Positions 10,038-22,000 of a stretch of DNA of 64,000 nt are shown here, in pieces. This stretch comes from Beijerinckiaceae bacterium (GTDB lineage Bacteria; Pseudomonadota; Alphaproteobacteria; Rhizobiales; Beijerinckiaceae), in the NCBI GenBank assembly GCA_021324915.1, contig JAJPIC010000011.1, forward strand, positions 186,001 to 250,000, in the 5' to 3' direction. The notes under the pieces are model-generated. The model was not told the origin of the DNA and made no database searches. It saw only the letters and a list, made by a program, of their open reading frames with translations. Each line of letters opens with the position of its first letter. Position 1 is the stretch's first letter. Both the position numbers and the translations under genes were made by a program.

Positions 10038-13000
10038 CTAGTGCTCTGACAGCTTCTGCTTTTCCTCTCTCGTCAAGACCTGTTCGCCGAGCTTGTTCAA
10101 GGTTCCGGCGCCGACGACCTGAAAGCGGCTGCTGTCGTCATAGCTCTGCCGGTCGGATGGCGGGCGATGTTTATCGTCGGGCGAGGTGCTGTCGTCGGGC
10201 GCCGTCCCGTCGCCTCCGCCATAGCCGATGACATCGACGATAATGATCGACGGCATGTTCTGTGCCGGCTGGTTGCGCGGGCCGGCGCTGGTCGCGGCTG
10301 CCGCCGAACCGGCGGCGTTGGAGGCGGTGGTCAGAGCTCCGATATTCGGCGCGACCACGGTCGGAATGCCAAAGCTTGCGCCTTGCACCTGAATGTTGAA
10401 GGCGTTGAGCACTTGCAGGGCCGCGATGCTGAGATTGCCGGAGACGCGAATACCCGCTGCGCCGGCATCGACCGTGCCGCGCGGCGCAATCAGGTAAACG
10501 TCACCGCGCGGCGCACCGGCGATGGTCTGCAGCGTCGCGATACCGGCGCCCGTCACCTCCCCGAGAGGATTGATCTCGAAATAGGCGTCCGGGTCTTCCT
10601 TGTACGAGAGTGTCGGAGGAACGGACGTCGTCTTGGCGCCTTCGCCGGCATTGATGTCGCCGTTCGACGACCAGATCAACATGCCGCCGCCCTGTTCGGT
10701 GAAGATGCGGCTTTGCGCGAGCAGCAGGCTCTGATCGCTGAAGATATCGACATCGCCCGTCTCCAGCGTGAGAATGCCTTGCTGGTTCGGACCGATGACC
10801 GTATCTCCATTCGCATCGACGACATAAGGAGGCGCCGAGGAACTGCCGACCAGAATGCGCCCGCCGGGGCCGAGAATGTTGATCGTCCCGCCTTCCTGCG
10901 ATTGCACGGTGGCGCCGCGCATATCGAAGTAGCCCGTCTCGACTAATTGATTGGCGCCGTTGGTGCCGCCGCCCAGGTTGTTCTGCGTATAGCCGTAGCC
11001 TCCCGGGAACAGCGTGTTGATGGCCTCATAGCCTCGTGCGTACTGATGGTAATAGGGGCTCGCCGGATCGTTATAATCGGCTCCGACCTGCGTGAGGATC
11101 GCGAAGAACTGCTGATCGATGAACGCCTGCTGGCGATATTGCGGCAGCGTTTCGAAAATCGCCCAGGCCTGCTCGGGCGTCAGCGGCGCGACAATGCCCG
11201 TGCCGCCGCTCCGCTTGAGATCGTCTTCCTCGATCTGCTCGACATAGGCCACGAGTTCGGAAGACAAATTCGGTATACCGGCAACCGGTGTGGCCGACGG
11301 ATCGATATAAGTTTCGGCAAAACCCGTATCGTTGATTCCCTTGCCGATGCCGAACAGGATCGAGATATTGGCGCTCTGCGCGGGTAGAGCGGCATTATCG
11401 AGATCGCCGATGGTCTCGATGCCGGTCGCAAGCGTATTGTTCAAAGCCCATCCGTCGGCCGCAGTGCCAAACACCAGATAGCCTTCATTTGCCGAAGTGA
11501 GCGGTCCGATATTGCGGCCCGCCTCGATATCGAAATAGCCCGGACCGGCCAGTTCCAGCGCCGGAATCGTATAGATCGCCGCCGGGCCATCGACCAGCGG
11601 GCTATATCCCAACACCGGATCATAGATGTCGTGTCCGGCAATGATCCGCGTGACATCCGAGGCATAAAAATTCTCGCCGAGGAAACTCAGGTTGACGACG
11701 TCGTTCCCCGCCTGAATGTAAGCCGGCTTGTTGGGCTCGAGGACGAGCGCATTGTAATAGAAGCCGAGTCTGTCCACGGCGCCGTCCGTGATATTGCCGT
11801 TGAGCGCGTAGATGCGCACCGGATTGGCATCCTGCGCGTGGGAAATCGTGTGCTCGTAGCGCAGGAGGCCAGACGGCGTCGTCGCCAGCGGATCACCACC
11901 GAAGGTGAAGAATGACGAGCTCTGGTTCAGCGGCGAGGGCAGCGCCGACGGATCGACGTCGATCAGACCGAAATACCTGTCAAAATAGGAACCGCCGGCA
12001 AGATCGTTCGCAAAGCTGACGGATTGGTCCGCCAGCAAGGTGAGCTCACCGTTGGCGGAGGGATAGAGTTCTCCGGCATTGTCGATCTCGATCCCGCCGC
12101 CGAGAGCAGTCATGCTGAGAGAAGCGGGCAAGAGGACACCGTCGACGGCCGAATTCAAGAAGGTTGCGCTCGACGCGAGCATCGTGTCGAGCTTCGCATT
12201 GCCGACTGTCGAAAGGATCGACAGGGACGAACTGCCGGTGGGGCTCTGTTGATCGAAGTCGCTTAGCCCATAGAGAGAGAAGTAGGAAGGATCGTAAGCC
12301 CCGCCGATATTGGCGTCCTGGCGCGCCGTGATCGTCCATTGCGTATTCTGGTATCCGAGCAGCGGCGCCATCGGCGTCGAGACGCTGACAGCCCCCGCTG
12401 GTCCATATGCGCTGGTTGCGAGGGTGAAGGCGGAACCGATTTCGCCGCCGGCGCTCAATGACCCGGTGCCGTTTGCAACAAAGTAAGTGCCGCCAAGAAT
12501 ATCGCCGCCGGCGCTGACCGCCAGATTGCCGCCTCCCAATATGTTCACCGCGCCATTGGAAATGTTCCACGTCGTGGGCAGCGAGATGGAGAGTTCGCTG
12601 ATATTGCCTCCCGCGGTCACGGCGACATTGCCCCCGGCCGACATCACGCCCTGGTCGAAAGCGGCAAAATTGATCGAGCTTTGCGCGACGTAACCGATAT
12701 CGTCGGTGGGATTGTTTGTTTCCATCCACTGCCACCAGAACTGGGCGATATAGGTGCCTTGAGTCCCGGTCGCATTGCCGGTCGTGTCGTAGACTTCTTC
12801 GACGGCGTCGATGTTCTTGCCTGCGTTGATCGTGATAGCGCCTGCACCCACCGGCTGCACGGGGCCCGTGACGAGCAACTCGCCCTGGTAGCCGCTGTTC
12901 GTCGTCAGCCGCAGCACTGAGGCCGATGTGTCGGCACTCGTTCCCGGCGCAGGTTCGCCCCCCGTATAGACCGCGGCAGGCGCTGCCGTGTCGGTCCAGT

Positions 13001-16000
13001 CGACATCTCCTGCCGCGGCGATATCGATCGAACCCGTGCCGGTGCGCACCGTCGTCGGGAACAGAAGCGTTCTGCCGCTGATTTCGTCGGAGGTAATTGG
13101 ATTGCCGTTTTCATCCGCGGTCGCGCTATCGACGACCGCGAGATGCCCACCGAGCTCGATGCTGCCGTTCGAGGCGGGATTGACCGCAAGCGGATCGGCG
13201 CTGGTGAAATCTGCGCCCGCGACCAGCCGGTAGCTCGTGCTGGAGCCGCCGAGCAGCGTCGCGGCATAAAGCGCGACCGGATTGCCCGCGACCGGCTCGT
13301 CATCCGGATTATTGTTGGGTCCGAAGTCCGCGACGGGCAGGTTGCCGAGACTGGGCGGGATGACGGTTGCAGGATCGCTCACCGGAGCGTAAGGCGCGTA
13401 GAGGTACGGGGTTGTGCCGTCCCACCTGAAATTACTCAGATCGGTTTCATAGACCCTGCCGTAATCCGTAAGATATTCGGTGTAGTCCGACGTGTAATCG
13501 GCATAGGCGCCATTATCGAGCGGTTGCAACAAGGGCGACGGCGTATCGGGACGGCCGTTTGTATTAGTGAGGACGGTATCGTTGTAGACGCTCAGCAGCC
13601 AATTGCCATAGGCCGCCGCATAGGCCGCGTAGGTCGCGAAATTGGCGGGCTGCGGCGCGGCCGGAGCATTTGGATCCGAATTGATGGGCTTATATGGCAG
13701 CCAATCCGAGGTAAAAACGAGATCGCCCAGCCAGCCCGTGCGATTTGGAAAGGTCGCACTGCCTATTTGGGTCATATAGTTTTCATAGTTTGCGTAATAG
13801 GCGGCCGATTGATCCGGAAGCGGTGCTTGGATCGGCTGATAATAAGGATCGCCTGTGATGTTCGCGGTACCGCCCCCGTCGAGATCGATGATGCCGTTCA
13901 AGTTGATCCAGCTGTAAGGGGCAACGCTGGCGACAGCCGCGTTGTAATTTTGCAGCGCTTCGCCATAGGCCGAGTTGCCGGCCAGTTTGCCAGGCTCGGC
14001 ATAGGGTGCGAAGGGCTGGTAGGCGAGTTGCGCCCCTCCAACTTGCGTGATGTCGCCGGTTCCGGTGGCGACATAGTTGAGATAGGTGAGATAGTCGCTC
14101 GTATAGATCGCGTAATTCGACGAATAGGCCGCGTAGTAATCGCCGTTGAGGATCGGCTGCAGCAGCGGCGGCGGGGTCAGCGTCGTGTTCGCGTTGAAGT
14201 TCGTCTCGAGCCAGGTCTGATAGGCTTTGGCATATTGGCTATAGGTGACGAAATTCGCCGGCTGCGGCGCCGTGGCCGTGATCGCCTCTGTGGCGGGATC
14301 GGTGTAACCCTTGAAGCCGTTATAATCGCCCCAATAGAGAAAATTGGAGAATGTGCCGGTTTGCCCGGTACCCCAATCGGCGAGGTATTCCTTGTAATTG
14401 TTGTAATAGGCTTGTGTCTGATTTTGCAGAGGAGCCTGTAGCGCCTGGTAGTTAGAATCGCCGGTGATGTCGTAACCGTTGAGATTTGAGTCGTAAATCA
14501 CGCCGTTCCAGAGGACATCGCCGTAATACGAAGCCGTCTGGAGATAGGTATTGACCGCATCATAGGCCTGCACCGCATCGTTATAAGAAGACAAAGGTGC
14601 AGCGATGGCATCGGCCAGCTTCACGCCGCCATTCTGCTGGTAAAAGCCATCGGTGATCGACGCCTCGATATCGAGATTGCCGGCGGCAAGGATGGAGAGA
14701 ACCGGGGCGACGCCGTTGTAGCGGTAAACGAGATTGACATGGCCGGCGCCATCGTCGGTGCCCGCGCCGAGGTTCCAATTGGTCAAGATGGAAACGGCCC
14801 CGCCATTGTTCTTGACATCGGGGTTTTCCAGCACAATGCCGGGCGCGATCTGAACATTAGCGATCCCGGCGTAGCGGTTGCCGAACGTGTAGCCCGGGTT
14901 CTCCACATAGGCCATCAGCGTGCCGGGACCATTCGCGGCATTGCCATTGACATAGCCATAGAAAGATTGGTGGTCGGCGTTGGGCGTATCCGGCACGAAA
15001 TAATCGTTGCTCTGATAGGTCGCGAGGGTCGCCGCATCGGTGGGCGCCGGAAGGATGTCGCCGGAAGCATCGACCCACGTGCCGGAGACATAGTGCGGCG
15101 CGCCCCCCGTGCCGTCCTCATAATAGCCTGACGGATCGATGATCCCGTCGAAATGCTGAGCGCCATTGGTGGATTTGTCGGTCGTGCTCCACACCGCATA
15201 AGGCTCGATCGTGACCGCGCGTGCGCCGGTAATGCCTTTGCCCGCGTTGAACGCTGCCGGAACGAGGATATTGACGTCGCCATCGGTAAGCAGCGGCGCG
15301 CGCAAAGTGACCGTGCCGCCAAATAGAGTGCCGATGCCGCCCGAGACGTCGATCAGCGCATTGGCGCCGAGAATGATCGTGCCGCTACCGGCGCTTTGCA
15401 CGTTCTCGTATCCATACGTCGCATTCAGCGTGCCGTCGGGGGTGCCGGCGGTGCCGATGATCACCACGCCTCCGGCCTGTGCCGGTGTCGAGCTCACCGC
15501 ATAAAGGCTGCCTTCGATATCGACGCCGCTCTTGCCATAAAGTGCGATCTCGCCCGCCGCCGGACCCGACACGTCGATGGCGCCATTGATCAGGACATTG
15601 CCGTCGCTGGCGCTCGGGCCCGTCCCGCCATTGGCAGTCAGCAACACATTCGACGCGCGCAGCATGCTCCCCGCCGAGAGAACCAGGTTGCCGGCTCCCG
15701 TCGTGACCGAAATCAGCTTGTTCACGCCGCTCGAAGCGAGCGTCGCCGCGAGTTGATCGAGGTTGACCGCGCCGCCGGTATTGAGCGTGAACGAGCCGCC
15801 CTGATAGCCGGCCACCGCCCCGCCCCGCAGCGCGCCCGCGAGATCGACGCTTCCCTTGGGCGCGCTCAATGTCACCGCGCCGGCCGTGCCGCCCGCCGCC
15901 GCGCCGGCGAAGTCGAGCACGGCGCCCGCAGCGACTTTCACGGTTCCCGCATCGGCCGTCAGCGCGATATTTCCTGCCGGCGCATAGGCGGCCGTATCGA

Positions 16001-19000
16001 AGAACTGCTTCACGAAGCCGGACACATCGACATTGGCGTTGACGTCGAGATCGCCGCTGGTCGCTTCCAGCGTCACGTTCCCGGCCGGAACTTCGATCAG
16101 CGTATTGTCGGCAACCGAGCCGCCGACGAAGGTGATAGCTCCGCCGAAAGCGCCCGCGGCGGAAGTGGCGCCACCCGCAGCAGCCGGGTTCAGCACCAAT
16201 GCGCCTGTCGTCTTCACAGTCGCGTTGCCGCCGGCGCCCGCGACGATCACCGGCGCCGTGAGGGTCACGGGCAAAGCCCCGAAGTTGAACGTGCCGGCGC
16301 CCTGCCCGACGATCCCGTCCACGGCGGTCGCACTGATCGAACTGAAACCCGAGAAGGCGGTTGTGCTCGCCCCTTGCCCGACGGTGCCGAAGTCGATCTC
16401 GTCCGCCATGAGAGCGAGGCTGCTCGGGCCCGCGGTCGGCGCTGTCGGCGCCGCCGCATTCAAGTCGTTGGCAATTGTAAGGACGCCAGCATGAATCGAG
16501 ACATTGCCGGCATCGCCCGCTGCGCCGCTCGTAAACGAACCTGCGCTGAGTTCGAGATCGTTCGATACGTCAATGTTGATATCGCCCTCGAAATCGATCG
16601 CGCCATAGCTGCGCAGGATCACCTCACGCGCGTTCGCGAACTGGGCGAGCGTATTGGCGCCGATCACCATGCCGGAGAGGCCCGGCGCCGAACTGCCGGG
16701 AATAAAGGTGATGAGCCCGCTATCGGCGGCGATCGCTTGGCCGCTCAACGTGGCTGTGGGATCGACCAAAGTATTGCCCGAGGCATCGATCGTCAGCCCT
16801 GCGCCGCCCGCGAGCGTCACGTTCCCCTGCACCGTCAGCAGACCTTCCGCCGTCGCAGGCAGATCGTCGCGCGTGATCTGCAATATGCCGTTATCCGAAA
16901 CCGCGAGCAGCGCGCCATCGCCGCTGACCGCCGCCGCCCCCGTCATGCTATTGGCGTTCTGGCCGATGGTGATCGCAACCGACTTGCCCGGCGAACCGCC
17001 CTCGGCTTCGATCACGCTGCCGCTTTCGACCAAAAGGCCGGTCGGGGCATTCGGATCGGTGCCGGTCGGGTCGGTCTTGGTGACGAGGATCACTTCCGGA
17101 CCGGTCAAGGGATCGGCGGAATCGTTCGACACCACGACGCTGTTCGCCGTCGCATTGATCGTCTCGCCCGTACTGGTCTGGCTGCGCGTGCCGCCGATCA
17201 GCAGGCTCGAAGCCCCGAGCGCATCGAGCGCATCGGCGCTGATTTGCAAATAGCCGGGCAGCGCCGCCACGCCATTGCCGGTAATTTCGATGTCGCGGGA
17301 GGCGATATCGACCAGCGCGCCTTGGCCGCCCGCGGCGGCCTGCGTTTCGAGAGTCGCGCCGAGGATCAGCGCGTTTGTCGCTGCGAGTGCAAGCTGGCCG
17401 GCATCATCCGGCAATTGCGGGACGGCGCGCCCCGCCTCCGCCGCCTGCGAGGCGAAATATGTGTTGGCATTGGTGATCGTATATTGGGAATATTGCCCCC
17501 AGACCTTCGCCGATTGCACCAGGAAGGACGTGGTCTGCGCCGAACGCGCGCCCGTCAGCCCGTCGACGAAGTAACCTTCCACGATGTCGCTGCCGTCGGG
17601 CAGAACCACGTTCTCGCTCGCCAGCGAGTTGACCGTCCCGGTTTGTTGCACCACCCGATAGGCTCCGGGCAGGTTCGCATATTGCGCCGGGAGCAGCGTA
17701 TAGACCCCCGCCGGCAGCCCCGGCACGCCGGAAAGATAGACCTGCTCGCCGACCGCAGCGCCGTCCGGCGCCATTTCCTGATCGACCGGCGCGACCGGGC
17801 CGCTATAGCCCGGGATCACCGCATAGATCGGCCGATCGTCCGGATAAAGCGGCACTTGCGCGGGCGTCGCCCCGCTCGCATAGACCGTGTTCGATTGCAG
17901 CAGGAGGTTGCGCGACCCGCCGGTGCCCGAGACCCATTCGGCCGCATAGATCGTGCCGCCGCCCGAGAGATCGATCGTGGCGCCGGGATCCAACGTCACG
18001 GCGCTGCCGCTGACGCTGATCGACTTCGCCGGCGGCGCAGTCAGGTCGGAAAAGCTTTCGTTCGCCTCGTTGATTCCGTAAATCTGGTATTGCCAGTCGA
18101 GCCCGTCGACCGTCGTGCCATAAGGCACAATTGCGCCGTCGAGCGAGACCGAGGTGATGCTGCCGGCCCCCAGCGTCACCGATTGCGTCGCAACCAGCGG
18201 CAGATCGCCGAACTCCTTCGCCTGGCCCGTCGTATCGTTCACACCGAGGACGAGCGTGCCCAGCGGCACGCGCAAAGTTCCGTCCTGGACGATGTTGGTC
18301 GCGTCGATCAGCAGGCTGCCGCCGGCCGACAGCGGCACCGAGGAAGCGTTCCCGCTCGGCTCGATCGAAACCGTCGTCGGCAATTGCGTGCCGTTCACCG
18401 TCGGGCCGACCGCATCGATGATGAACGTGTTCGCCGTCGCGGGATAGAGCTGCGCCGCTTGGAACGTGAGATTGCCAGCCGTGACCAGCTCACCGTCCGG
18501 AATCGTTGTCTGGCTGTAGACGAGAGTATAGAGCCGCGTATCGCCCGCGCTTGCAAAATTCGCGTTGCCGAAATTCTCGAGAGCGATCTGACCGGTGAGG
18601 TCGAGCGTGCCGGCGTGGACCGAAAGCGTGCCGTCAGCGGTGGCCGGAACCGGCGCATTTCCCGACGGCGCGCCGCCGAAATCCACATAAGGCGCCGAGA
18701 TCGATACGCTCGTACCGCCGACGGAACTTTGACCCGGCGAGAGATTGGGGATGGACATCGCACCCGCGGAAAGCGCGACATATTCTGTCGCGTCCGACAC
18801 GAAAGACCGGCCGAGATCGATCGAGAGATTGCCGGCGAACCCGACCGCAACCGCTTCGTTCGTGCTACTTGCATTGACGACGAGCGAAAGGCCGGCTTCG
18901 GCAACCGGATCGGCGCCGACCACGAGGTTTTCGATGCCCGAACCATCGAGGCGGTCAACGGCGAACCGCTCGTAGCCGAACGTATTGGCGCCGCTCCCAA

Positions 19001-22000
19001 TCGCTTGGCCGGGCACAAGTCCCGCCGGCACGAATGCGCCCGATTGCTGCAGGATGATGCCGCTCGCGCGCGTGGTCGAGCTGTGCGCGACATTGTTCAG
19101 ATTGTCGAGCACGCTCATTGCCGCCGCCGAGAGCGTCAGCGTGCCCCCGTCAGCCTGCGCCGAGCCGCCATGCGCGACGAGCGTCCCGTCATAGAGCAGA
19201 CCGCCGCCGCCGCCGAGCGTGATGGACCCCGCATTGCTCCAGACCGGAGTGGCGGCATCGCTCGGCTGAAGGCCGTCGGCACTCTGCGCGATGTCGAATG
19301 TGCCGGACGCGCCGGAAACATCGATCACCGAGCCGGCCTGCGCGACAACGTAGGCGAAGCCGTCGAGCACCGAGACGGACCCGCCATCGAGCACCTTGCC
19401 GGTGCGTGGAACGATTTCTCCAGACGCGGTCCATAGGGGCGCGGCGGAGGGATCGAGAAGGACGATGCCCGAAGCATCGAGGACGCTGTCCGCTCCGAGC
19501 CAGACCGAACTCGACATGGGCGTGCTGTCGGCCGGAGCGCCGGTCAAGGAAATGCTGCCGCCATGAGCGACGATCGTGCCGAGATCGGTGAGCTGGTTGT
19601 AGGAGGTGAGCGAGACGGCAGCGCCCGGATCGGCCAGAATGGCGGCGCCCTGACCGATAAGAAGAGTTCCGCTGACGCCGGAATAAACGGGGGGCGAGAT
19701 GGCGAAGCCGCCGCCGGCGCCATTATCCGTGCTCCATCCCATGTATCCGGCCGCCGTCAACGAGAAATTGGCGGCCTGGCGATGATAGGGATCGAGCGAT
19801 CCGATCGACACCAAAGATCCATCGGGCAGCGCGCCGCCGGCGGCGTAGAGATTGATTCCGGTCGGTGCAGACTGCAGCGCGCCGACGTTCGGAATAAAAT
19901 TCTTCTCGCTGACCGTGACGATCGTGCCGCTCGTAATGGTCGCATCATAGAGCGCCGTCAAATTATAGGCGCCGAAGCCTTGGCTCGAAAAAAAGTCCGC
20001 TGGCAGGACGAGCGCATAGGAAGGCGCTGACGATGGATCGCCGCCGATCTGGATATCCAGCGTCTGCAGGGTAAGCGTGCCACCCGCCGAAAATCCGAAG
20101 CCGCGCAAGACGCCGCCGAGCATGATCGTGCCGTGCGTCGGCTGGTCCTGCGGAAGGAGCGGGACGGCGTAGTTGCCGAAGCCGTCGTATTTAAAGACAT
20201 AGGTCTCGAGGGTGATATTGCCGCCCTTGCCGGCGGGAATACCGTCTGCGCCCTCTAGGCGTCCATTCGGCTCGATATAGCCCCCGCTCGAAACGTCGAG
20301 CACGCTGCCGGGTTCGAGATCAATCGCGCCCGTGACGTCTGTAATGGGCGTGCCAGCCGGAGCCCCCTGGCCCAACGCCGGAAACGAATTGCCGTCGGTG
20401 ACGATCGATATACTGCCGCCATTGATATGGGCATCGCCGGTCTGCTCGTATATGCCGAGCCCGGCATCATTGACCCATTGCCCGGCCGCGCTGATGGTGA
20501 CGCCGGAGGCGACAGTAACGTCGCCGGGCGTGAGGCCGAGGGGCGCCGAGGCGAAGAGATAGCTCGTGCCGACGATGTTGATGGTCCCGCTCGGTGCGGT
20601 CAGATCGGCATTGACCTGCACGACGCTGCCGGTCAGCGAGATCTTGCCGCCCGGCTGGACTCTGAGCGGCGCGTTGACGGTGAGACTGGCGTTGAAGGCG
20701 TTGAAGGTCATCGAGGAGAACCCGGCCGCGTCGAGGATTGGCGCGGACAGGGTCGAGGTGTAGAGCACATTGTTCGGATCGCTCGGTGACATGGCCTCGT
20801 AAGTCGGCGTGACGAGCGAGGTCTCCGCGTCGAAATCGGGCGCAATGGTGTCGAGCTGGGTTCCCTGATCGGCGATGACGAAATTCTGCGTCGGATAGCT
20901 CGTATTGTAGGTCGCTGAGGGCGCAATGAGCGGTCCGAGGTCGGCGCCGTCGCCGACCGACAGCGAGCCGCCGTTCGGCAGATTGCCGCCCTCAATCTGA
21001 TGTGGGCCGATCTCGGATGAAGCGAGAATTGCGCCGTCGAGGATTGTCGCGCCAGTCGAACCGCTGAGGGTACCACCGCCGCCACTGGCGTAGATTTCGA
21101 GCGTGCCGCCGTTGCCGCCCTGGATGTAATCCGGCACATAGATGCCGCCGCTCAGCAGCCGGCTGGTGAAGGTTTCGCTGACGCCCCATTGCCGGTGATC
21201 GACGGTGAACTGTCCGGCTACGCCGACGTAGGTGTCGTTCGGATCGGCATCGGCGATGTCGACAATATGGCCGTAGGCATCCATCAGGCGGGTCGTCGCG
21301 ATCGTGCCGCCGAGATAATGAATATAGCCGCCGGTCAGATCGAGCACGGAGCCCGGCGCGGTGATCACCTCGCCGCCGGCCAGTTTGATTGTGCCGGCAT
21401 TGACCAGCATCTGGTCGATCGTGCGCGGTATCGCGTTGACATAGCCTTGCGCATCGAGGAGCGGCGAGCCGACCCAGGCCTCCCCGTCAGACCGCGTCCC
21501 GCTCACCGTGCTGTCGATCACCACCGTCTTTCCGAGCAGGAAGCCGTCCCGCTGCAAGGGTGAATCGGCAAGATCGTCCGCAGTCAGCGGCCCTATGGTG
21601 ACGAGGGTCGAGGAAACCGGCAGTAATACGTCCGGCAAGCCGGAGACATCGATCACCGCCCCACTGTCGACATAGACGCGGCCGACGACCTCCCCGCCGA
21701 AGGGGACCAGATTCCCAGCGGGATATTGCGCCACGACGGTGACAGTGCTGCCCGGCGCTTCGACGAGGGAGCCGCTATCGAATGTCACCTGCCCGCCGGT
21801 CAAGTTCATACTGCCCGGCCTGAAGCTGGCATTCGCCGCTTCAGTCGAGGTCGTCGTCTCGCCATCCTCGTCCGGCAGCACCGTAGTGACCGAGCCTGAC
21901 AGAAACGCCAGCGGACCGGTTCGAAACGCGGTTGCCTTGCTGCCGAAGGTCTCGTCTATGGCATTGAGGACGATGCTGCCCGGCTGCGTGATGCTGGTCG

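Noticed and set aside
13300..14600. Repetitive DNA that might be a CRISPR or satellite array
   Set aside because: The repetition is at protein level (two diverged units of about 205 residues); there are no short identical repeats with unique spacers.
15396..19436. A plus-strand open frame of over 1300 codons opposite the exoprotein gene
   Set aside because: It is antisense to a clearly coding gene and consists of Arg/Ala/Asp-rich sequence with no domain. Long antisense frames are expected from GC-rich third positions and repetitive coding sequence.
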